Assembly: GCA_039619475.1 (NCBI GenBank)
Contig: CM077116.1
Coordinates: 178,651,863-178,715,862, forward strand
Length of the DNA: 64,000 nt
Source of the DNA: Icerya purchasi
Taxonomy: Eukaryota; Arthropoda; Insecta; Hemiptera; Monophlebidae
Reading direction: 5' to 3'
How positions within the stretch are numbered: the first letter of the stretch is position 1; the number at the start of each line of letters is the position of its first letter. The notes beneath the pieces were generated by a model, which saw only the letters and a program-made list of their open reading frames with translations, made no database searches and had not been told where the DNA came from. Of this stretch, positions 51,108 through 60,053 are shown piece after piece. The translations under genes and the position numbers were made by a program.

Positions 51108-51176
51108 CTAATGATGGATTGGAGAAGGTCCTCCTGGGGATAGTCTGTCAGGATCGTATACATCTATCGTAATACC
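51108..51176 (-). CDS. Terminal exon encoding a C-terminal plant CLE-like peptide motif
   Basis: On the minus strand the acceptor aacgtttctttcag is followed by 22 codons and TAG. The protein segment begins GITIDVYDPD and ends RLSPGGPSPIHH, with the stop directly after the last His. The end matches the 12-residue CLE consensus: R1, P4, G6, P7, P9, H11 and H12 are all present, and only D8 to S and Q10 to I differ from Arabidopsis CLE2 (RLSPGGPDPQHH). P4 and P7 are the residues hydroxylated in plant CLE peptides. CLE ligands are processed from the C-terminus of secreted precursors and act on plant CLAVATA1-type receptor kinases. Without splicing the frame is closed by TAA just upstream and has no Met, so an upstream exon is required. 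A polyadenylation signal follows. The motif is clear; function as a plant-directed mimic is inference. Confidence 0.62.
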   Translation of the reverse strand, partial: GITIDVYDPDRLSPGGPSPIHH

Positions 51177-51537
51177 CTGAAAGAAACGTTAAATATAACT
51201 CATTAGAACAAGAAAGATAATGTTATTTCGTCAATATCTAATATACCTAATTAGAAGTAGAAAGATCGCCTTAAATTCGATGCTTAGAGATCTGCATTGA
51301 GCGAAAAAGGCGAGAGTTCTTATGGGGAACAATCACTTGACTTGTACATAGGCAATTTCCGTTTATAAAATATAAACTACTATTATTACTAATACTGATG
51401 TTGCTAACGCGCTGGCTACCTTATTAACTTTTTATTAAATGATCAATATTATATAAATAATTCATGTGTAAACTAAATTAATTTACTGACATATAACGTA
51501 ATGAACCAAATGGATTGGTTTTTAATTAAAGTAATAC

Positions 51538-51585
51538 ATATTTATAAAAGGAGAAAAAAATAACAGTAATAATAGGAATAATCAT
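51538..51585 (-). other. Alternative candidate 5' exon for the CLE-like gene
   Basis: A minus-strand ATG opens a hydrophobic stretch MIIPIITVIFFSFYKY followed by gtatta. This would splice in phase 0 to the CLE-like exon across a 361-nt intron and give a 38-residue precursor. The donor context is weak, the run has no clear cleavage site, and isoleucine/phenylalanine-rich stretches are common by chance here. Listed only as a competitor to the signal-peptide ORF at 52852-52971. Confidence 0.12.
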
Positions 51586-51671
51586 AATAATAATTAACCA
51601 ATTAATTCAAAAAAGAAAAATAAAGGAATTTGAATATATATATACATATAAAAAAAAGTAAAGGAAGTTCT

Positions 51672-51709
<38 letters not shown>

Positions 51710-51712
<3 letters not shown>

Positions 51713-51981
51713 GGGCGTCGCCAGGGCGGATGGGAGGGAGCAGTTGCCCCCTCTGGAGCCTTGAAACTTTTTAATCAACTAGCCATGATGAGTATTCATA
51801 GGCGCATAATCATGAAAAATTTGCCAGAAACTCACGAAAATTATGTTTTAATTAATATTTTATTCTTCTTTAATAAAATATTAAGCCTTTACAACTTATA
51901 AATTTTATTTTTCCTGTAACTCATATCCTCTTTCTATCATCTTGCCCCCCCCCCCGGCTCATCGGCTGGCGGCGCCCTTGT
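51710..51981. mobile_element. MITE inserted in a TA microsatellite
   Basis: The ends are inverted: atgggcgtcgccag on the left and ctggcggcgccctt on the right, flanked on both sides by (TA)n ending in tac/gta. The inside contains ccctctggagccttgaaac and a C11 run, and there is no coding capacity. It is about 270 bp. It lies between the CLE-like exon and the signal-peptide ORF. Confidence 0.6.
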
Positions 51982-52149
51982 ATATATACATATATATATT
52001 TTTTTTTTTTGTTTAAGTTAGGTTAACAATGAATATGTCGAGACCGGAGATGTGGAATTTCATATCAACCTAATCGGATTGCATCAGAAAAGTTCCGAGC
52101 AATCGAGCGAACTCGTTAAAACATAACCCGTTGTGTATGCGATGAATGA

Positions 52150-52696
52150 CATCACGATGTGTGTTGTGGCTTGCAATTAAATGTTAGTAGAAGCAGAGAG
52201 TATCGGACATACCGGCAGCCGAGTGCTTGATGGGAAATTTCGCATTAATAGCGATGCGTAGACAATGCTCTGTTACGCAAATTGCATATAAATACATGCA
52301 TCTTTCGAAGCCGCGGGCTTCTTCCATTTTTCCTCGTTGTCTGATCAACGCCGTGATCGATCGGTTATCGTTTGTCGTATTTTGGTCTCGCTCGCAAGTT
52401 GTACGTAGGGAAATTTCGGTAACTAGTCGTATTGAATAATCGCCGGTTAAGTTTTATTAGATGCATCGAAATACATATGTATCGTTTTTTATTATTTAAT
52501 TTAATTTCGTTCCGTTCTTCCGGGTCTTTAGCCCTATTGTTGTGATTGGCACTCGCGTAATAGGCGTTCAGAGCGAGGTACATTGTAGACCTCTCCGCGG
52601 TGGGTAGGAAAGGTATCCCTTTCTTCCTTTCCTTTGGTGTTTTTTTCCTTCCTTTTTTTTTAATTATGAGGAATATTTCTTCAATGGCGCCCGAAC
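52150..52696 (+). mobile_element. LTR with tRNA-Lys primer-binding site (LTR retrotransposon remnant)
   Basis: A block richer in G+C than its surroundings, with a TATA-like gcatataaatac near 52285 and a pyrimidine-rich start region. It ends ...tcttca at 52683. One base later TGGCGCCCGAAC (52685-52696) matches the primer-binding site complementary to the 3' end of tRNA-Lys. LTR-CA plus PBS is the hallmark of a 5' LTR in plus orientation. No gag or pol follows, so only the LTR and a few leader bases remain. The 5' border is uncertain by about 100 bp. Confidence 0.6.
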
Positions 52697-52851
52697 CAAC
52701 TTACAATTAGACGTAAAGAAAGTTGATGCATAGCAATAAGTTATTAGAAACAAAAAAAAAAAAAATAAAACAATCTCGTACATTCAGAAGCAAATCTTCA
52801 AAAACAATTATATTACCTACATTTTTTCGTTTGTTTAGCTTCTATGGAACA

Positions 52852-52971
52852 TCACAAATTAATATTTATATTATAATCACTTGCAATACAATTCGCCACC
52901 GGCATCGCTGATAGCATTGCACAGAACGCGACAATTGCAAAAAATACCAAATTACAAATTAAATTTTTCAT
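52852..52971 (-). CDS. Small ORF or first exon with a secretory signal peptide
   Basis: A minus-strand ORF of 39 codons begins MKNLICNLVFFAIVAFCAML and continues SAMPVANCIASDYN before TGA. It has a short basic n-region, a hydrophobic core of about 18 residues and an A-x-A-like cleavage region (cut likely after ...MPVA or ...MLSA), a textbook secretory signal. It sits 1.7 kb upstream of the CLE-like exon on the same strand, so it is my best candidate for that gene's first exon. Donors giving the required phase 0 inside the ORF are weak (gtggcg after ...AMP); better donors (gtgatt, or gtaata beyond the stop) give the wrong phase without an intermediate exon. Alternatively it is an independent small secreted peptide, or a chance ORF in AT-rich DNA. 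Confidence 0.4.
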   Translation of the reverse strand: MKNLICNLVFFAIVAFCAMLSAMPVANCIASDYNININL

Positions 52972-52980
52972 TTTAAGAGT

Positions 52981-54189
52981 TGTCAATTCGGCAAATCTAA
53001 AATCAAATGTTAACTTATTTAAATAATCTTTTTGCTGTACAATAAAAATACATATTCAATATTAAATGTATGTAATCATTGTTGTACATTTAGAGGGTTA
53101 TGCTGGACTGTAGGGACCTTAAAAAAAAAAAGGTGTAAATACGCCAATAAATATAATTTTATGTTTTGTTCTTTTTTTTTTTCCAATTAGAAATGTGCAA
53201 CAATACACCGGTTTATATATTTACCAAACGGTTCTCAGTCTATCAAGAAATTTCGCATATTTACTGTTTTTTTTAATTTTTATTTTATGCAAAGGAAAAT
53301 AACATGATTTAAATCTGTTTCTTCAGAGCGAGTATTTTATATAATAATATACCTGATTTTTTGGTGCAGTTTTAGTTTTTATCTATAGGCTTAATTCCGA
53401 AAGTTCCGCATCAGATGGTTGAACTGTGTTTTCTATTGCATCACGTATATATTCAGGTATAAATGCGTACATGCGTATAAGTATATATACCAGAGTTCGA
53501 AGAACGTAATTAACAACTGCCAACTATTACATAGTGGTATATCAACTTAGCAGAAGCTTATAATTAAACTCAACCGAAATCATTACATTATAATAAAATG
53601 TGCATTATAATTCATATACATCGACAAAGTAACTTAATAAGTAAGCTCTTTTGGGTTATATCTCCCTGTGCAAAATGAAACATGTATTAATATGTGTACA
53701 AAACAAGAGATAAATGTATTGGTGCAGCATCTCAGTGCATGAATTTGATTATTGCTTATTACATACTGAACTCAGGCAAGTTCACACTGTGCACTAAGTC
53801 GATTCTTCTTGATTTTTCTATTATTACTACCATTATTTATTCAGTTTCATATGGTGATCAGGAACTGTCTCACTTGTTTCTGCTCGCAGCTGCCAGCTTA
53901 TTTTCAGCGTTTTAACAGAATTCTGCTACGATTAATTTTTTTTTCTTTTTTTCTTTGGGTGCATCAACACAGGACATTTATTTGAATTAACTATTATTTT
54001 TTTTAGAATCAATACTTTTGTTTTCTTCAATTTCTAAACCCTGTACCGGTATGGATTTATCAGCAGTGTTCGTAATATACTATAGAGGCCAAATTTTTGA
54101 CAACTAGAGTACAACATAATCTATTCATTGAGAGACTTGGATATGCAATGATTTATTTCTCTCTTACTTACCTACTACGTTTAATAAAA
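52981..54189. other. Intergenic or upstream region of the signal-peptide ORF
   Basis: AT-rich. If the signal-peptide ORF is real, its minus-strand promoter or 5' UTR lies here; an acceptor-like tttgattttag occurs about 25 nt before its ATG. No TATA box stands out. Confidence 0.4.
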
Positions 54190-54460
54190 AGAAAGTTAGG
54201 TAATTGAAACCCCATCTCGGCACCACTTTTTTTTTAACCTTTTGGCTGGATCTCCCGGCAGAGTGCTTCTATACATTTTTTTAATGTTTGGGTTACAATG
54301 TTGTGGCAATTTGTTGAAAAATTTTGCATACCGGTCTTTATGGGTTTCTTCAACGAATGATACCCTTAAATCATTATGCAAGGTCTCGTTAAATACATAG
54401 TTTGGAGCTGCTGTCAAGTTAAAATTAAAAGTTTTTTCCACTTCAAACAATTATCAGAAA
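54190..54460 (-). pseudogene. Jockey-like LINE C-terminal fragment
   Basis: An 84-codon open stretch reads TAAPNYVFNETLHNDLRVSF, then VEETHKDRYAKFFNKLPQHC and GDPAKRLKKKWCRDGV. It resembles the end of Jockey-clade pol ('APWYVRN..LH.DL..P.V.EEI.....Y...L..HPN', '..RRLKR..P.DL'). Called from motif order only. It lies 1.2 kb upstream of the signal-peptide ORF on the same strand and is not its exon. Confidence 0.55.
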
Positions 54461-55369
54461 AGGTCATGAATAATCAGATATCTAAAATAAAGCTCTAAGT
54501 TTATAAAATGTTTCTGTTGAACTACCTTTCCTACGCATAATTATTACCATTCACTGGTAAACAGAAATTGACTTTTTTCAAATGACTACAGAGTCGGGTC
54601 ATATTTCCAATATTGTCATCACACACACCTTACAACTTACTTCAGATAAGTGAAAACCGGTATTTTGTTTGGCGCGGTAGTAAATACTAATTTTTAAGCT
54701 GTATTTGATAGTGCTTCACTTTGTTTTTACGATAAATAAATTAAGCATACCAATCGGATAATTTAAGAATGGCAGAATTGTTGTTTCGATAGACTATTAG
54801 TAACATATATAGGAATATTAAAAGTAATCCGAATTTAAAAGAGAAAAATAAAGATGATTTTAAAAGTCTGTACTTAAACTGTTACGAAAATTGGTCATAA
54901 GAAATATTATACTTTGATTTCCGCGTTTACTGAATTTTTTTTCATTAACTTTTCCTTAGGATAAATTCGAGGGAATGACTAAATCCTTATTAAAATTATT
55001 ATTCTGCAAATCATGATACCTTTCCTGCAATCCGCATAGTGCTTAAGGTTAATAATGACAGCAGCAAATACTTGTAAGTTTATTATTTGTTTTATTCCAA
55101 GAAAGGAAACGAATTTAATATACAATTATTGTTAGTTGCCACTGAAAAGTAAATTAGAAGAAAAAGCTATAGATGAATACATTATTTTAAAGAGCATTAA
55201 ATCTAAAACATTCCTTTCGCTGATATTACCCTGCCAGTAGCTTTATTATTTGAAATAGTTTTATCCAAACTATTTTTGTAATCGATGCATTTGTACCGTT
55301 TCTTTAAAAAATAAGTTTTACGTGAACATCTCAGTACTACTTTATTTTAAAAATTACTACTTAAATCAA

Positions 55370-57853
55370 TTTGAAAAACAGAGAGTTTGGCCAGGAAGCA
55401 ACTAATCAACGCAGTACCCCTAAAAATGATAAAGTGGGAAGAAAAAAGAGAGGAAATAGAAGTTGAAAAAGTATATAGAGATATAAAGGAAAAATTCGAA
55501 AAAGTATATGAAAAATGTAGCCAAACAAAAAATATGCAAGCAAGTGATAAAACACGTAGGAAAAAGGAATGGATGACACGGAAAATAATCGAAATGATAA
55601 CGAACAGAGACAAATTGTATAAAAAAGTAAAAAAGAACAACCAAAATACGGAGTTAAGAAATAATTATAAACAGTTAAGAAATAAAGTAAATGCAGAAAT
55701 AAGACGGCAAAAAGACATGTTTATCGAGAAAAGTTTTGCGGGAATACAAGGGGACATCAGGAAAACGTGGTTAAATATAAATAAGATCATAGGAAAAAAA
55801 AGGAATCTAGGAGTAGATGAGATGATCGAGAAACACTTTTCGAAGGGGCAAGAAGGAATTGAAATTGCGAACAGGATCAGCAGGGAATTCAAAAATGGTA
55901 TAAAAAAAATAGAACAAAAATGTAACAAAGTATTATTAGGGGAAACAAAAGAGAATGAACCGAAAGTAAATATGTACATACCTAAAGCAAACATAGAGCA
56001 AGTGGGGAAAATTATTGAGGGATTAAAAGAAACAAAGGCCACAGGACTAGATGGGATAAGAATAAAAGATATAAAGACAATAAAAACATATATAGTAAAA
56101 AAAATAACGAAACTGATAAATATGACTCTAAGTGAAGGAAGAATACCAGACGGACTAAAGATATCGAAAACGAGGCCAATATATAAAAAAAGGCAAACAC
56201 AGTGAATATGAAAATTATAGACCAATTGCAGTAAGTAATGTAATCGCAACAATCTTAGAAAAGTAGGTAGCTAATAGTTTAACGAAATTTTTACAGGAAA
56301 ATCAGATAATTGATAGAACACAGTTCTTCAAAAAGGAAAATCAACATCGAAAGCGCTCGGTGAGTTTACAGAAAAAATAAGGGTAAATTTTGAAGAAGGG
56401 AAGAAAGTACTGATAACATTCATAGATCTAACTAGAGCATTCGAGACGATTGACCATAAAATACTTATAAATAAATTAGAGGAGATAGGAATAACAAACA
56501 GTGTTAAAAAATGGTTCGAAAACTACCTAAACCAAAGGAAAACATGTGTAAATATATTAAATGTACGAAGTAAAAAAGAGGAGTTGAATGTGGGAGTTCC
56601 GCAAGGTAGTAACTTAGCGCCAATACTGTTTATTATATATACAAACGGTTTATACAAGGAATTAAAATACAGCGATGTATAATCGTTCGCGGATGATATA
56701 GCAACAGTTACAGCGCATAAAGATATTAAGGAGGCAGAAATGAAAATGCAAAAAGATCTAATCACAATAAGTAAATAGGCACACGATAAAAATCTATGAA
56801 ATAAGGTATCGAAAACTAAAGCAATGGTACTATGTATGAAAAAGGATAGGTATGATGTATATTGTCCAAATTTAATAATGCACTCTAACGAATGTGTACA
56901 TGAGTGGGAAGAAAGAAATGAATGTGAGAAGATAAATTGCTGAAAGATAGAAGTAGTGACCCAATATAAATATTTGGGGGTAATGGTGGACCAACACTTA
57001 AGGTGGGACGGACATACGGAATACATTGCAAAGAAAATTAGGGCAACATTACCAGCACTATACACTTTAAAGAAATATGCAACAAATAAAACGTTAAAAA
57101 TGGTGTATCATGCGCTAGTGGAATCGAGAATCAAATATGGAATTCAAGTATGGGGAATGACTAGGAAAACATGCGTGAGGAAAATAAGTAAACTGCAAAA
57201 TAAAAATGCTTGAAATTAATATCGGATCACAAATACGAGACCGAAAGTGAAATAATTCAAAAAGAAGACGTACTGATCGTTAGAGGAATGTATTTATTCA
57301 TAATGATATGGGGTAATACATAATGACAGATAAGGAAATAGAATTGGAGGAAAAAAGAAAAATAGAATACGGGTTGATGGAAAACTATTTGTACGAACTG
57401 CCGTTAGCTAAAACAAAGATGGGGAAGCAAACAGACAAATACATTATAACGCAGTTGTTAAATAAAATGTCTAAAGAAATAATAGAGGAGGAAAAAATTG
57501 GGGTGAAAAAAAGAAAATAAAGGAATGGTTACAGAAAGAGGGAAATATAGGAACAATAATAAGCATTAAATAAGAGAAGAGGATACGGAAATAGTAATAA
57601 ACAAAAGTGAAAAAAGGGAACGGGAAAGAGACGGAACAATATAAATAAATAAAATAATAAAAAAATAAAAATAAAATAAATAATAGATAAGTTATAGCTA
57701 AGTTAGAAATAAGGAAAAATAGGATAAGTTTGTAATAAAATATTTGCGCGGCGATAAATTTGTATAGTATATAAGTAATATAATGTAGGCATATTTAGAT
57801 GTAAGAAAACTCGTCGATAATATAGCTTTATTTTCAAAAAAAAAAAAAAAAAA
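55370..57853 (+). pseudogene. Purine-rich LINE with reverse transcriptase, recently inactivated
   Basis: A 272-codon open stretch (55387-56205) has the pre-RT region QLRNKVNAEIRRQKDMF and KATGLDGIRIKDIKTI. A one-base shift near 56190 leads to PIYKKGKHSEYENYRPIAVS. RT motifs follow: ITFIDLTRAFETIDHKIL (motif A), GVPQGSNLAPILF (motif B) and SFADDIATVTA (motif C, catalytic Asp pair kept). After that come YLGVMVDQHLRWDGHTEYI and LVESRIKYGIQVWG (thumb). Stops at about 56265, 56682 and 56778 and frameshifts inactivate it. No endonuclease domain is present, so it is 5'-truncated. An A run ends at 57853. The clade looks CR1/Jockey-like; this needs a tree. Confidence 0.88.
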
Positions 57854-58815
57854 TCTCACCTTTCTAAATCCATGTCTCCAGTAGTATTAAATAAACTCGC
57901 CTCCTTCACTAACTACATTCACATGTATACAGACGCAGCTAAAGCGAATCTTACTAATTCTTCTTCACCACCTGCACGCGCTATGAAATTGGAAGCATAA
58001 TGTACACCGAGCGCCTAAACGACTACTGTTCTGTTTTAGAGGCAGAAATGTTTGGGATCCTTCTTTGTCTTGAGACATATTCTTCAAGCCCAGCGTCTCA
58101 AAATGCCCTTCTTATTACCGATTCACTTCAATCTATCAAAGTCATCCAGAGCCCAGACAGTTGCAACTCTCTACTAATTAAAATAAAAAAAACTCCTATT
58201 TCAACTTTCACGATCTGAGGTATATGTCACATTCTTCTGGGTCCCTGGCCATGTTGAGGTTCCCGGAAATGAGCGGCTTGACTTGGCTGCTAAGGCAACT
58301 CTATCCAGCCCGATGCCGTTTAATGCTGTACTACCTCGATTACGGTCATCAGTCTTTCTAATGCACTTTGCTGAAGAGTGGAGCAAACTATGGTCAGAAC
58401 AAACGACCTGGCTCAGGTCCATAATGTCGAACACCGACCCATGGTGGCCGCCGTTCCCCGTCTTACGTAGGGATTTCTCGATCCTATCGAGACTGCGTCT
58501 GAGGCACACTGCACTGCCACACAACTACGTCTTTGAAGGAGCTCCCCTTCCGTCTACTTGTCCTCTTTGCGGATTCATGGCCTCGCCAATCGTAGAGCAT
58601 CTGCTGAAATGGTGCCGGCATACTTCCCGTACTTCTACTCATACCTCACCCCACCAACTGTTGTCGAACTATCTGGATTGTGTTCGGGAAGTGTTGAATT
58701 TTGCAGCATTGAACAGACTGCACCGCCTTCTGTAATTTCCAGTGAGTCTCGGTATAGCCCAGGTAGTTACACACGGCGCCTAGATTTATATTTGTCAATT
58801 TATAAAAAAAATATA
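57854..58815 (+). pseudogene. LINE (I/R1-like) 3' fragment with RNase H
   Basis: 5'-truncated relative of the copy at 10.2 kb. RNase H motifs appear in shifted frames: YIHMYTDAAKAN, then YCSVLEAEMFGILLCLE and ALLITDSLQS, then FFWVPGHVEVPGNERLDLAAKA. The C-terminus keeps TDPWWPPFPVLRRDFSILSR, RHTALPHNYVFEGAP and the cysteine knuckle CPLCGF. It ends RLHRLL, a short 3' UTR and an A-rich tail near 58810. At least two frameshifts. It begins right after the poly(A) of the upstream purine-rich LINE. Confidence 0.85.
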
Positions 58816-59695
58816 TATATATATATCGAGAATTTTGTTTTTTGATAAGTTATAGTACAGATATGATCTGTGACGATTATTAACTTTATCGTTGCAGAAC
58901 AATTGTTAAATATGGCCCATTTTGGTTTTTGTTTTTTTTTCGTTTGCTATTCGTTCAGTTTACGTGGATTTAATTTCTTTCGTTTCGATTTTATTATTTT
59001 AAATACAATTGCTCTTGTTATTTGTTCATCATTGTGCACAATGTTATTTTTCATTCGGCTAATAATTAAAACAAACAACCATGATTACCATTATCGAAAG
59101 CTTTATTTATTTCTAAAAAAGTTCCGCTCGCTAGATCACTGTATTTATATTATATTTGCATTTATAAATAATTCCGATGCAGAATTTCTTTAAAATCACA
59201 TTGTAATTTATGCGAGATATTTTTCGTTGCTAATTATTCTCTTATATCACAGATTTTCATAGATTCTTTTGAATATTTTTGATACAATCTCTGTAATGAT
59301 AATGGTTGTCCATAATTACTTGAATCCCGCTTTTTGAAACTGCTTAATAAGTCCTATTTTCAATGTTGAGGAAGACGTTATAACGATATGTTAATTAAAT
59401 TTATTTATTGCTTGTACTTTTTTGTGCTCAAATTTCTTACTAAATTGACTTCTCTCAACTAAATTTAGAATTTCTCTTTTTTTATAATTTGTACGGAATC
59501 ATAAAAATAATGCGGGCTCTGAACTAAACGATATTATCGAATTTGTACCAAATTTGAATTTTATAATATCGAAAACTTTTTTTTTTTTTTAGTCACAAAT
59601 TAGAACCAAAAAGAGACAATTTGTAAAATGTAGGTATTCCCATAAAAAGAAAAAAGAGTAAGTTTATATACATTTTATATCTACAAGAGTGGTGC

Positions 59696-59763
<68 letters not shown>

Positions 59764-60042
59764 ATATATGTATATACATAAATTTCTGTTCGTATGTACG
59801 CATTTAAGAGAAAACTGATTGAATTCATTTAATTTATAGTTTCAAGTTCCGACATTTTTGGTATTGTTGTATTAATAATAAAAGTTTTTAAATCAATTTT
59901 ATTAACGGTCTTTTAAATCGATTTTATACAAAGATAAAAAAAAAAAAAAGGAAAAAAACATCATCCGACAACCGCCGAACCGTAAATCGAGTTATTAATA
60001 GTATATATAAGGAAGGAAAAGAAAAAGAAAAAAATAATACAA
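58816..60042. other. Intergenic, nothing recognised
   Basis: AT-rich with the long TA microsatellite. A hydrophobic 107-codon frame at 58870-59193 (+) looks like translated T-rich DNA rather than a protein. Confidence 0.5.
59697..59775. repeat. (TA)n microsatellite
   Basis: A nearly pure TA run of about 55 bp with TGTA variants at its right end. Other TA runs lie at about 18454-18472, 35249-35281, 49668-49686, 51677-51708 and 58810-58825. Confidence 0.95.
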
Positions 60043-60053
60043 AACGAGTAAAC

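Noticed and set aside
51232..51276. Possible middle exon after gctcaatgcag in the CLE-like gene
   Set aside because: Splice-like ends exist, but every frame either contains a stop or joins the CLE exon out of phase.
51362..51420. Minus-strand hydrophobic run ASALATSVLVIIVVYIL as a signal peptide for the CLE-like gene
   Set aside because: No Met before an upstream in-frame stop, and the splice sites needed to include it are poor.
52182..52326. Minus-strand 48-codon frame MEEARGFERCMYLYAICVTE as exon 1 of the CLE-like gene
   Set aside because: No signal peptide, and the region is explained by the LTR read on the opposite strand.
55665..56252. 195-codon minus-strand frame as a membrane protein
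   Set aside because: It is the Phe/Ile/Leu-rich antisense shadow of the purine-rich LINE reverse transcriptase.
58870..59193. 107-codon hydrophobic plus-strand frame as a membrane protein
   Set aside because: Composition matches translated T-rich DNA; no conserved features, no gene context.
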